Shown here: positions 36,051-47,615 of the stretch, piece by piece | Numbering within the stretch: position 1 is the first letter of the stretch | Layout of the letters: each line of letters starts with the position of its first letter | NCBI GenBank assembly: GCA_002633005.1 | Contig: NMRA01000490.1 | Coordinates: forward strand, 166,170 to 230,169 | Direction of reading: 5' to 3' | From: Phoronis australis | Lineage: Eukaryota > Phoronida > Phoronidae | Length of the DNA: 64,000 bases | Notes under the pieces: generated by a model | What the model was told of the DNA's origin: nothing | The model's input: the letters and a program-made list of their open reading frames with translations, nothing else | The model's database searches: none | Position numbers and translations under genes: made by a program

Positions 36051-39000
36051 ACCACAGAAGTAGAACACTTCAAAAATAATTCCTAAAGCATTTTGTAGAA
36101 AAGTGCATAAAGCATAGTATTGTTTTGGTAGCAGCCTGTCATTAACACAAACGTGATTGAAAACACTACTTCACCTTCTGTTGGACAGCTTGAGTGGTGC
36201 ACTCACTCATACCCTACTCTCTGTACAATTTCTGGTATTCCGGTGTGCAGTTGTAAAGCATAGTTCATGAAGGTTTCATATCAATATTATAAGGTATTTC
36301 TGAGACGACGTTGCAAAATTAGCCAAATTGAGCACTTTTCCAGGGTCCTACATAACCTTGTGTTTGTGTCGTCTTCCTCATTTGTGATGATTTCACAGTG
36401 TACATACCTACACAAATAACTTTGAATGCAGCTTCATTTCAGTGCAGTGCAATCATATGGTAAGTAACCATATTATTCTATTACCAAGTCAGTAGATGTG
36501 AATTTCATGGAAAGCTGTGTGCAGCAGCAGCAACAGCTGTAGTATTTTAACTGTGTGTAAAGAGGCATTGATGCGTTGTAAATTACATTGTATGCATTAT
36601 GTGTAATTATAAAGATAACTAAATGTATTTCAAACAGCAATGTGTTAAATATTACTCATTGAAGACAGCTTGCATTCCACATAACCGAGTTATTCTATTG
36701 AAAATAAAGCTCATGTTTAGAAAAACAAAACTGTTGAAGATGAATTCCAAAAATTGACTGTCATCCATTTTATTGTAGGACAGGTGTGCAGAGAATTTTA
36801 AAGGCAACAGTGAATGGTAAGTAAATAGTTGTTTCCACTTAGTAACATTTTTTGTTGCTGGACCCATTTGTGGTGAATAAGGTGGTTAAAATTGGTTTTC
36901 TGAATGTTATTCATCGAAAGAATAACGATTTTTGATCTGGAAACAAAAACATCCAAAACTGCAAGCCAGCTTGCATTCTCTAGCAATAACAGAGCTTCAG
37001 ATCTCTCCCGGGGGCACTGATTAAAGATTTCCAGGCTCATCAAAACAGAGTGAAATGACTAGCACCTTTGGGGATTTTTTCACTAAGGTTAAAGGTCATG
37101 CTTTGTTTTGCTGTAGATAAAAAAATGTTCTGCTTTAGTTTTAGCCATTTTAATCACCAAACTCAAGCCTAGCAACTTTACTATGCAGTAATAACCAACA
37201 GTGGCCCAAAGCCAGCTCTAACAAGGCTCACGTAACACTAAAGCTTAGCCAGGCTCACTGTGCCCAAGGGTATAGCAACAGTATGCAATGATTTAGGATA
37301 TCAATGAGAGAAATGTGTTTCTGTTAGAGTAAATACGCATGTCAATTACCAACAAACAGCTTAACATGTCCTTAGTTTGGGAGGTCACAACACAAATTTT
37401 AAAAATCTATGGTATAAATCCGACCTGTGGAATTGACAGTAGGTTGTACTTTTTGTACACAGAACTATTAACAATGGCCAGAAGCACTCTGGTTCACGCA
37501 CTGGGAGTCCTATGGTGAAAATTCCAATGAGACTGGAGAAAAATGTGCTTCATTTGCATTATTTACAACATTACGGTTGCTTAGTTACACTTTCAAAATG
37601 AGGCATTGGAAACCCAGTGGAAAAAATGTATCTGTGGCTCTCATAATTTCTCAAACATCACATTACCTGGGGATGCACTTTTAACACCTGAATGTTTTAC
37701 CATGCAACAAGCAAAAATCAAAATTTTGTTAGTTTAGGCAATAGTTATGAGCAGATTAGGAACAATGGAAACCCAAGCTGTCTAATGTTGTTGCAATCGA
37801 TGGTTGTTTTGATGGTATTTACAGTGACATTCGTACATTCAGTTTATAGAGTAATTCAAGTAAATATCGCATATAAACTGTCTGATATCATAAACATTCA
37901 GGTTAACGCCCACACTCGTGTAATCGCCAAACGTTACTTTTTGAAATTTTGAAATTTTTCAGACTAAGCGTCCACCCAGTGTGCTCAGCCATTACCTCTC
38001 GCCTTCTCATTTTGAGAATTTTCAATTAAGATCCCACTGCTAGGGCTAGTGCCCACCTGTAATTTCCTCAATTTTGGGGCCCAATATCAACCCAATTCCA
38101 ATTATTGAAAAATCATGAAGATTCCCCTCATAAGGCCCAAATTCCTCTCAAGATTGAAAAATTCCCTTCAGGTTTGAATTACTTCTAACTCACACAGGTG
38201 ACAATTTGAAAAAGCGCAAAATGTTAGTTTTGGCTACATGAGGCAGAGCCTATGATGGTTTGCAACAGGGTTGGAGGTACTATTGATGGTGATCCGAAGG
38301 TAGATTTTTCGCCTCATTCCAAAAATTCCCTTCTCAGAAGGCACAGGCACCTTTTCCTTTGGTAGAACGAGGGCCCTGGAAGCAAGCATTCAAGTGCAGA
38401 AACTTGGGACGAGTTCTGTAGACACATGGTTAAAGTGTGTAAAGTTGTGATAGTCTTGCGTGATCTTTCGTTTTCAAAGTGCACTTTTGCGTATACAGAA
38501 CAAACACCAGATAAATTTCAAGTCAAAGAGTAGTTGTAGCTAGGAGTTACTCATGTCTCCAAGAACACTGTATTCATTTAGTCTCCTCAATGCATAAAAA
38601 ACAGAAGCATTGTTGATCATGCTTACAAAGATTGTGGTCAAAATGACAGGTACTTCCAGTTCATTTTGTCTGAAAAGTTTTGGCGTGTACCATATGACAA
38701 ATCAGTACTAGAATTTTAAACATGTACATTTCCCTACTTAAAGTTGAATACTTTGAGCTACTGTAATCGAACACATTGCTTAGCCGAGTGGTGATGCAAT
38801 TACCGCCACAGCAACTAGTCTTAAGACAATTGCTTTGTACTTGGGTCATAGGTGACCAGTGTGACTGTCTGGCTGAAGTTAAGAGCCCATGTTGGGAAAC
38901 GTCCACCCCAAATAGCATTTCTTGAAATTTCCAATTTGAGCCTCGTATCCGGCCAAGTGAAGCTTGGCTTTCGATTACTGGGATCTGCAATTTAAGTGAA

Positions 39001-40314
39001 AAGACTGCATAGCAAAAAGTAAATGTGAAATATTCAGGCGAAGTTTTGTCAGAACTTTAGTGGCACACTACATACCCACTTATAAGTTTGTTTGCCATTT
39101 TTTCCGTCACATGTATCACCTGAAAAAACAGGAGTTACCATTTGATTGGATCAGTTTAGAAAAGGCAGTAGATATTGTATCTTGCAAGCCAAGAAATGTA
39201 AGTTGACCACAGAAGCCTGTTTTCTAAATTGTAAAAACAGTTTCAAGTTGGTTCAATTTACTTACTACTGACATTAGCAAACTGAACATTGTGTGTACAG
39301 CACTGTCTAAACAGCGTGCTGTGTACATAAAATATTTAATAGTATGCACACAGTTTATGGTTTCATGATATCAAGTATCACAATTCAATCTGTTTACAGG
39401 AGTGGGAATTGCATTTTTTGCTAGTCAGGAAATTGTCAAAAGTCACTATGTGAGTGTTTATAGCATTAAAAAGTATAACAACCAAGAAAATGAGAGAGAA
39501 AGATTTCGTCACGCTACTACCCCACTGAAGACGAATTATATTCTCTTTTTCACAAAATATGCAAGGATTTGGCTATAAAGTTTCTTTTATTCATTTTCAA
39601 AAAGGGTAATTTTTAAATCAGTTACTAATTATTTTTCAAAAAACAAGAACCAACAAATCCATAAAAAATTTGAAAAAACATCAATAGCAGCGCCTTTTGT
39701 GAACTTTTTTCAAGCTGGATTTCCTGGTTTCGACCAATCTTCAAACTTTGAACAGGATTTTTTGGCGATTCAAATTTTGCTTCTGTCGAAGGCAGTCTCT
39801 GTTCTTGAACATAGAGCCAATAGTCAGTTTACTGTTTTTGTACTTTGCAACCAGACATATTTCATAAAAAGTTATCTTAAACTTAAATAAAAACTATGCT
39901 ATGAAGCTTATTTTTGTACTTGAAATTTCAAACTGGACAATTGCATAAAAGTGATCAATGAATATCTGAAAATTCACTCTGCGATAGCGTTTATTTACCA
40001 TGGTGGATTAGTGAACTGAGATACATGCTTGATGACATCGCTTGCTGGATTGGATAAACTTTCACTGACAATCTCTTGGGCAAATTGTTTGGTTTCACTA
40101 AACAATTAAAGAATACCAGAGGATAAGCCCTATTTTAGAACTAATACAGTATCCTACACCATACTGGGCTTTTTTCATAAAATGCAAGTACTTTTTCATA
40201 CTTTTTCATACTTGAACCAAAACCATTATAACTACCTATAGTCTCGTTTAGACATTAACTTTTGACATGGGGGAACTGACATGCTGCAAGATGATCAAGG
40301 TTAAGCGTCTGTTT
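36051..40314. other. Unassigned AT-rich sequence
   Basis: No gene recognised; frames up to 109 codons (38661-38990, minus) match nothing I know. Sequence near 38050-38350 has recurring AAATTCC(C/T)(C/T)TC words, possibly an old GGGAC-family relative. A tandem CTTTTTCATA decamer (2.3 copies) is at 40191-40213. Confidence 0.4.
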
Positions 40315-40317
40315 ACA

Positions 40318-40349
<32 letters not shown>

Positions 40350-40353
40350 CACA
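40315..40353 (+). repeat. (ACGC)n(AC)n microsatellite
   Basis: A compound run: about six ACGC units followed by about nine AC units. Alternating purine-pyrimidine with CG and CA steps is the classic Z-DNA-prone composition. Confidence 0.97.
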
Positions 40354-41901
40354 ACTCAATAAATATCGACAGGGCAAAGGATGTAGGTAAGAAGGTGGAG
40401 TGTACATGTGCAAATTTGCAAATTGCGGGAGTCATAGTTCTTTATAATTGCTTTTGTTGTTGTTATGGTGTTCGTAATTCCCCCGAGTACATAATTCGTG
40501 ATATTGAGATTTACTTCAATGAATATTTTGATCAGCAGATTAACCCATTCACCAGCACTGTCCATAGCCAAAATCAGTCTTGTTAACTGTGTGTAATATT
40601 CTGACAATTTTCTGAATCATTTGAAACATTATTAATTAATATTTTAATTAGTTCTTCTGAAATAACACAACTTGTACATTTTATAATTGCCAAATGTCAG
40701 TCGTAGTGAAATTAAAGTCGTGATTCACAGTAGAATAAATTTTGTTCTGCTCATAGCGAAAGTGAACTATTCTGTTACTAGATGTTGCGAGATCATGTTA
40801 CTTTTGTTTAAAAGATATTTTTAATGAGTTTTCCTATTACATGCCTGTTAAGAGACAAGCAATAACAGTTCTGAAAGGAAATCTTTGAAGCTGTTCACGA
40901 AGCACACACATCACTACAGTGTTCAGCCCACATGAACCTTATCAATATTATGTCAATAGATGTCGTGTTTGTCTAGAAAACAGTATATTGCCATATACTT
41001 TTACAGCTTTATGTCTTACATTATTCCATTCACCATGTAGTGCAGCTGCCCCAGCTTGCAAAAACTCATACCAGAAATAATGTGTTCTACGACAGTCTGT
41101 GTGTGGACGCTATCTAACAATTTAGGATGTTAACAACATAAATAATGAATGAGATTAGCTTAGGTAAAAATTTTTCAACTTGAGTAAAAAATAATTAGGC
41201 ATCTTTCTTTTTACAGGGGCTTACTTAGCATCGCTACAAATTGTTTGGTGACAGTAATACCATGCAGTCCTAGTTAAATCAAAGCAAAATGTCCTGAAAA
41301 GTTTATCCACTTTCGCTTTAAGATGGTATGTAAAACTGAGGCTCTGATTAAGGAGCCACGCGCAGGTATCGATGATTCATGTTGATTTACATACCTGATA
41401 ACTGTATTGTTTATAAGTAACAATCCATGTTTCGTAGGGACAATTCAATTAGGTGTTATCAAATGCATTTGCTTTACAAGTAAAATCTATACATTTCAGT
41501 TGTAATGCTATAGGAAAACCTGATTAGAACTACATGTCTGTCGTAGGGACTGTCTGGATTATTGAGAGCTCAGTATCAGACTGAAAGAATAGCGATTTAG
41601 TCTGTGCATGCGAGCCAGGCAAAAGTTTCTGTTAACAATTTAACAATGTAAGAACTTGGGTGGCTTGAGGGATTTTCGTCATTTTCTGCCAAATGTCTAA
41701 AAAATAAAATAACGAAATCAGCATAACTAATTGTATCCTAAGATTGGAACATACTTAGTAAAAACTACGGAGAGGTGTAAAATGTTCGTTAATTCATTTA
41801 GTCATTGAACTCACCTGAAGAACAAAATCAACACGGAGCATTGAAATGCGCCCACGAGTGCACCGCCAACTGCTTCTACGAATGTTTATTCGTATCATAA
41901 A
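40354..41901. other. Unassigned sequence
   Basis: Nothing recognisable. A minus-strand consensus donor (CAG|GTGAGT, complement of 41809-41817) ends a short open stretch that abuts the repeat beginning at 41902. Confidence 0.4.
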
Positions 41902-42108
41902 AGTAGCCATCAGGTGGCGCAAAATATGTTGTAACCATTCGAAAGTTATTTACCAAATTTCATAAAACTCCATCAATGAACTTTACAGAAACAGCGGAAA
42001 ATGGAAAAAAATGAAATTGCCACAAGGGGGGACAATATTAGTTGGAATTCTGCAAGTCATTTTCAACAGTTGTCAACTTCATGTATTAATACACTTACTA
42101 AACTTATA
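41902..42108 (+). repeat. AGGTGGCGC repeat family, copy 1
   Basis: Block one (GCCATCAGGTGGCGCAAAAT ... ACCAAATTTCATAAAACTCC ... ACAGAAAC) and block two (GTCAACTTCATGTATTAATA plus CACTTAC) both recur at 43308-43617, but in the opposite order. No coding is seen. Confidence 0.55.
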
Positions 42109-42267
42109 CAAAATTGGTTGAATACACAACACTTGTTATTATTAACAATCTTCATTCCATTCCGTTCGTATTGTCAAAAAAAAGGTCGACACTCAACAGA
42201 ACATTGGTGAAGCAACTGACCAAGAGACCTGATAAAAAGACGCACAATATTTTGAAACATACTTGTT

Positions 42268-42642
42268 TCATTCCCAAGTGGAAATAAAATGACGCAGTAA
42301 TATCACCACAGAGCAAAAGCTGGAAACATTCACAGTGGGACACGGCAGGTGTGAAATAATGCAAAGAATGACAAATGAAGGGGTAGCAGGAAAGTCAGGC
42401 AAACAAGTGTGGTGTGACCCTGTTAGCTGCTCATTCAAAACAGGCTTCATGAATGCAATCAAAAGGGACTCCAATACTTTCAATCGCAGCACATCGTGCT
42501 CTGCGTTCCGAATTGCTGTGTTTTCCACAATTTCTGGACGGGTGATTTTACGTTCACGGCAGAAAACATTCTCGGATGCCAGCATTCTGAAGATGCATAC
42601 ATAACTAACGGGAAACAGCCAACTGTATGACCAATGTAACAC
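42268..42642 (-). pseudogene. Possible Penelope-like or LINE-type C-terminal remnant (GIY-YIG end)
   Basis: A 124-codon minus frame. Its middle reads ENTAIRNAEHDVLRLKVLES and then LLIAFMKPVLNEQLTG, which fits the pattern [LI]-x-E-[SA]-[LF]-x-I-x(3,5)-K-P-x-L-N-x-Q found, from memory, just after the endonuclease core of Penelope-like retroelements. The upstream GIY-YIG residues and reverse transcriptase are not visible on this strand up to 43260, and the N-terminal part does not follow the family. If correct this is a 5'-truncated dead copy, the usual state of such elements. It is a motif-level match only. Confidence 0.35.
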
Positions 42643-43307
42643 ATAAACAACACTACACTGGGCAACAGGGCGACTTTGGCTTCAGAAATGTTGTTTGTGA
42701 TGACAAAGTTGGAGGACTTCCTATTTTGATATGGACACTAAAAGTGGATTTACATGTATCTATGGCACTGCACTAAAGACTGGAATAAAGGTTGAGATCT
42801 TGGCCACTTAACTCCAATCACATTACGCCTACGTGGCTGCAAACAGGTGTGCATAAAATACTGAGGGCGCCCCTTCGCTTTACTCGAATTTCAGAAAATT
42901 ATTCAACGTTGACATTGTTTCTCTGAATTGTCTTGCCACCGAATATTGAGCACTCAAACTAGTAGGCGTAAACTGTAAACGAAGGCTGGGGACGAATACT
43001 GCAAATTGTAATTTAGCTTCGACAAAGAAGCACGTTCGTCGGGTCGACTGAAGCCATGACTTGGTAAGACAAAGAGAAAAATCATGCCGAGGTTTTGTGG
43101 CTGCAGGACCCAGCGTTTTTCCATTGCGGGAACAAATGGGAAGGTGTCGGTCGGGGGTGGGTGTCCTCGGGGCCACTGTCGAGTTGTTTCTGTCCGACGA
43201 AGTCGAATATCAACATCCAGGTCTCAAATTAGCATTTCAATATATAGATTGCCACTAATGGGGACACAGTGGTAGTCGGATCCTTCCGAAAGTCGTCGTC
43301 ACCTGTT
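42643..43307. other. Unassigned, CpG-richer patch
   Basis: From about 43000 to 43260 GC and CpG rise clearly above the surroundings (CGTTCGTCGGGTCGAC, GGTGTCGGTCGGGGGTGGGT). Overlapping frames on both strands result from the lower stop-codon density and match nothing I know. It could be a promoter-associated island or a younger insertion. Confidence 0.35.
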
Positions 43308-43617
43308 GTCAGCTTCATGTAAATACACTTGCCAAATTTAACAAAGACTCTGCAGATGTATTCAGAGTCGTCCTAAAATCATCATCAGCCGTCCTCTTCT
43401 TAGTAGGAACATATAGGTCAATTTCCATAACCCTGATACTTTCAGTGGTTTGGTCTACAGAGGAGCGGATGGCAAAAGCAGACTAAAAAGGTTGTAAAAT
43501 GGCCACTAGGTGGCACAAAATACATCAAATCCATTCAAAAATGTGAAGGTCGTCATAATCCTAACAGAAACTTGTTTGCCAAATTTCATGAAAATCCATT
43601 GAGAAATTACAAAGGTA
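43308..43617 (+). repeat. AGGTGGCGC repeat family, copy 2
   Basis: GTCAGCTTCATGTAAATACA plus CTTGCCAAATTTA comes first, then GGCCACTAGGTGGCACAAAA ... CCAAATTTCATGAAAATCCA. Relative to 41902-42108 the blocks are permuted, and about 34 extra bases sit before the CCAAATTTCATG block. The 3' side runs into the assembly gap. Confidence 0.55.
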
Positions 43618-43639
43618 AAAAGATCAACGTAAAAAGAAA

Positions 43640-43695
43640 NNNNNNNNNNNNNNNNNNNNNNNNNNNNNNNNNNNNNNNNNNNNNNNNNNNNNNNN
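43640..43695. other. Assembly gap (56 N)
   Basis: A run of 56 undetermined bases, between a repeat end and A/T-rich sequence. The 120-codon minus frame drawn across it is meaningless. Confidence 1.
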
Positions 43696-43832
43696 AAACT
43701 TTATTTTCAAAGCATATAAAATAAGAAATGAAATGATGAGTTTGTAAGTATCTGTGGATACACCTACCATGTAAAATATTGTCGTAAAAATGTGCAATGT
43801 ATTGTGGCCAAGAGCCTCAGTTTTGATGAAAC

Positions 43833-44144
43833 CAGTGGTGGATTTAGGGGGGGGTAAGGGGGCTATGGTTCCCCCTAAAATTCTACCAGATACCATTTGG
43901 CAGTTCCGGTGCGAATTGCTGACTAGCCCATGCGCGCAACCAGGGGGGCCCGGGAGGTGAATAAACAATGCATAGGCCCTGAACAAACCCCCGTTTTTTT
44001 TTTACTGTAGTCGAAAGGTCCGTAAACCCAAAAATTCGAGACCCCTGCATCCCTACATTTTAGGCTGGGTGCGTGCATCTGCCGAAATTCTGGTTATTCC
44101 TGTCCCCTGGCCCCCCCCAACTCAAAATCCTGGATCCACCTCTG
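43833..44144. mobile_element. Miniature inverted-repeat element with 5-base target duplication
   Basis: The left terminus CAGTGGTGGATTTAGGGGGG and the right terminus (complement of CCCCCCCCAACTCAAAATCC plus TGGATCCACCTCTG) are inverted, with G-runs just inside both. The pentamer GAAAC flanks both sides exactly (43828-43832 and 44145-44149). The 312-base length and lack of coding fit a non-autonomous DNA transposon. CAG-(N)-GGTGGAT(C)CAGGA termini are a widespread animal type, from memory. Confidence 0.85.
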
Positions 44145-44796
44145 GAAACTACACTTAACTAAACTACAATGCAACAAGAATCTCAGTTTATTATACATGC
44201 AAGTATTGCACAGGTATCAACAATGGATCCTGTATTGGACGACTCCTTTTCCATAAATCTATCCTCTGGGGTGCGCACGCATCGATTTTTGCTCAATGTA
44301 AAAGTCAATGAAAAGGATATCAATCAACTTACAAAACAGCACCTATCTTAACTGCCACATCTCAAACTGTCTCTCAAATTAAATTAGACGTGTTTATTGT
44401 TCTAGAAAGGCAGGAGACACAACCACGGCCATTTTGGCAGTTTCTGCAGTTCAGTTCTCCTAGAAAGTTCCCCCTTCTGACCAATAAGCAATATTTAGCT
44501 TATTGTTCTGACTGATATAAGAGTGATTCTAGTCAGTAGGAAAGATTGGATTAGGTACTTAAGGTTCCGCTGCCAGAACACAAGTAGTAATTGCATTTGA
44601 ATATTAGCAATTAATCGGATATGCCATGACAAAATCCTGTTTACATCATAGTATAATGTTGCAGAAAATGAATCTAGTTTCTGAAGAAAACGTTTGATTT
44701 TATTAACTATAAGGCTAAAAAAAGCATGGTTGGTTCTCAGGTCTGTGCTCACAGTCTAAAACACATAGCCCTCATTCACTCAAGGTTCAACTTGCA
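44145..44796. other. Unassigned sequence
   Basis: Nothing recognisable; the 85-codon minus frame 44495-44752 has no family match. Confidence 0.4.
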
Positions 44797-44905
44797 TTTT
44801 TTGAAAAACTGTACGAAGGCAAAAAACCAAGGGTAAGCAAGGTCTAAAATACTATGACTTGCCAAGTGATAGGTGAAAACAATTCTCGCAACATTTTTGC
44901 GCAAT
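44797..44905 (+). repeat. Repeat shared with 5327-5430, copy 2
   Basis: TTTTTGAAAAACTGTACGAA, GGGTAAGCAAGGTCT, ACTATGACTTGCCAAG and TTCTCGCAACATTTTTGCGC follow the same order as the first copy. The repeat lies at the 3' end of the minus frame 44776-45237 (153 codons, the longest here), which weakens any claim that the frame is a gene. Confidence 0.5.
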
Positions 44906-47516
44906 TCATATAGATTTTCCTTTCTGAAAAAGTGAGCTGCTATAAAAATGTCACACTTGACTTGATTTTTAAATAAAATGGAAACCAGATCCAAGTATTC
45001 CTTTTGGTCAGAAGATATCTTTTGCACCGTTTTAGTCACCTCTGTGTTCTGCGCTTCCGTTCGGATGACTACGCTCAATGGACTTACTTGCAAGCCAATT
45101 GTTAATCCCAGCCTCCTAACATAATTTGCCTGATGCCAGAAACATCTTATAAAATTAACCCATCTGTGACTCAGATGATAAGACACAGATGCCTTGCATT
45201 GTGCAACTGTCCTTGTAGAAATCACTAAAAAGGCCACTATTGTAATAATAATTTTTTAGTGTATTTGAGGGTGGCAAATGCACTTATTTCACTACACAAC
45301 AGAACTATTGTGAACCAAAGCAACTGAATCTAGAAATTTTTTTTATTTATTTAAAGTTTAGAAGTCACCACAAATTTTGAACCCCATTTCGAGTGAATTA
45401 TTGTGACCCGACTTTGCTACACGCTTTGGCAAGTTTGTGGCAACATGGGATTTTCTCAGGTCGCCAACCACAATCTGAAGTTGCATTGGCAAGCTGCAGG
45501 TCACCAAATTGAGCATCTACACTGTAATTCTCTATCGAAAACCAATGTCATCATACTTCCTTGTTTGTTTGATTTGGAATTGGTTGCATTAAAGAGCATG
45601 CGATTTCCCTGATGGCAGCAAAAACTATTACCGGTACTTCTAAATACTAGAAATCTTATCTAATCTTTGTAAAGTACAAGACAGACCAATTGTATAATCT
45701 TTAGCTGACATGAATGGCCAGGGTTCATTGCACCTTTAATAATGCTCTGAAAAATTTGTTATCAATTATGTACTATTAATTCTGATCAAAGAAATCATTC
45801 AATCACTTACAGACTGTTACTTAACTACCAGATCGGGTGTGTGACATAACTTTTCTTGTGAAGGAAGGCATTAATTAAGATAGAATTTCTCAGTTTTTAC
45901 TAGTTTATTTTTGAAATATAGAGCTTCTGTGCCATTTATTTCCATTTGATAAATTATTTTATGAAAGAGGATGAAATAAGAGTTGAAAAATTAACTTGTC
46001 ATTTTGATACTGGTCCTCTGAAAGCCATCTCCCCTATACCACAACATAATGGCAAAAGAACCTGAGGACTGTTAGCTTAAACCACTGCCCAATTACTATA
46101 AGCTCATAAACTCACACTATGCCCATGCGTGGGTAATTGCCCACCCCCAACTTTTGCCAAATTTCAATGCAAGTACCCACTGTTCAGGTAGTGTCTATCC
46201 CCAACTTAACGCTAACAGAACAACCTTGAACTCGTGATTTTGTTCGAAGCTATTTTGCCTCTGGCACACACCTCCGTGTTTGCAGGAAACTCCGGCGGGC
46301 TTATAACTAGATGCAATAGTCTTAAAAAGTTGTGTTTTTAGCCGGCAGTAGTGGAATAACTGCCTTTTCTTTAACTCATCAACAGGTGTTATGTTAAGTT
46401 AATACAGGGCTACGTGGTAGATTTTTACAGAACTGGCACACTTCTATGAGATTAGTTATTGTTCAGGCATTAAATGTGGATGCCCCTTTGTGGTGACACA
46501 TGGGGGTCTTTCGGGTGCATAAACTGATACTCATAGCCAACGAATGAATGCCCTCCTATTCCTGGAACCGCAATACTCTTGGCTCGTGTGCTCCAAATAT
46601 GAACCCAAGGCAAGTTTTTTTTTAAACTTGACAATGAAGTTACCGATTAGTTCTGATTTTGGAAAAACAATTCCCACTTAAAGTTTTTTGTTACCACTGC
46701 CTTGAGTATTCCGGCTGTTGGTGTAAGAAAAAATTGTCAAAAATCCATATGAGCAAAAAGCATGGTGGCACTCAGGAATGCCTTCGTATCAAGCTAACTT
46801 GGTGGCGACTGCGGACCAGTAATTTAATTTTTTCTCACCCCTCCCACTTGCATTTTTGGTGACAACCTCGGTAGGTGCAAAGTAATAATCTTGATCAGAC
46901 TGTGAAGTTATTCGCGCCTACAAGTTGCACACACGGAGCACAGGATTTTTCTAGATTTATCTCCCGGTTCAACCAGATTTGAATTGAGCAATTTGTCACA
47001 CACCCCTCTCGTTGGAACTGCAAACTTTGGGTGGAGCCCAGAACTAATCGTCCGTGTTTTTAATCAAGGAAATGATATGTTGTCACGTTCACTGATCTGA
47101 AACACTACACTTGTTGTTACGGAAAGTGGACTGTCATTCGAGTTTCATAAAGTTCCACGGTACTTTTTGCAGCACACTAGTAACATTTAAAAACTTAGAT
47201 TTTTGAAACGTTTTGGTGAAATCAAACATTTAGAGTCGAAATCCTGTTTGCTGTTTGAGCCGTAAGAAACTTTGTAGTTGTCAGGTTCCGCTGATTGATC
47301 GAACCTACGAATTCCGCGCTCTAATGAACACCCCACACGCTATCCTAGTTCAGCCAAATTTCGCCATATTAGCGCCACTGCTCGTGTAATTGCACACCCC
47401 CTTGTCTTAGAGTTTCCCCATTTAAGCGCCATAGAAATAACCTGCCAGTTTACAGTAAATACTCCACTTCTTATAGCAGAGGAAACAATACAGCAGAAAG
47501 CCACATTGGTTTGGGC
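44906..47516. other. Unassigned sequence, possible decayed element
   Basis: The minus frame 44776-45237 shows no domain. Near 46131 and again near 47380 the words GTAATTGCCCACCCCC and GTAATTGCACACCCCC occur in the same orientation beside GCGCC-type motifs. They may bound an old element of about 1.3 kb, but no inverted termini or domains were found. Confidence 0.35.
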
Positions 47517-47615
47517 AATAGTCTTATATAATTTGCTGGCATTTTGAGAACCAGTTTGTTACCCCAGTGGAGAAAACTGGTTCTCAAAATGCGGGCACAT
47601 TATCAGACTATTATC
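47517..47615. mobile_element. 99-base palindromic element with 11-base target duplication
   Basis: The arms AATAGTCTTATATAATTTGC plus TGGCATTTTGAGAACCAGTT and the complement of AACTGGTTCTCAAAATGCGG plus GCACATTATCAGACTATT pair across a short centre. The sequence TTGGTTTGGGC occurs exactly on both sides (47506-47516 and 47616-47626). A 9-11 base duplication is characteristic of Mutator-like transposons, so this may be a minimal Mutator-type hairpin element. The left tip appears to lack two or three bases. Confidence 0.85.

Noticed and set aside
38780-38870. tRNA-like or tRNA-derived SINE sequence (GCCGAGTGGT)
   Set aside because: An A-box-like word is present but no B-box GGTTCGANNCC follows and no cloverleaf can be drawn. 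GAGTGGCTAGAC near 17730 fails for the same reason.
41815-41890. Minus-strand exon ending in CAG|GTGAGT
   Set aside because: The short open stretch abuts a dispersed repeat and is only about 23 codons long; it is probably part of that repeat.
43624-43986. 120-codon minus frame
   Set aside because: It runs through the 56-base gap and a miniature element; undetermined residues make it meaningless.
44776-45237. Longest reading frame in the window (153 codons, minus)
   Set aside because: No recognisable domain, no clear splice or promoter context, and its 3' part overlaps a dispersed repeat. A frame of this length is not exceptional for 64 kb of non-coding DNA.
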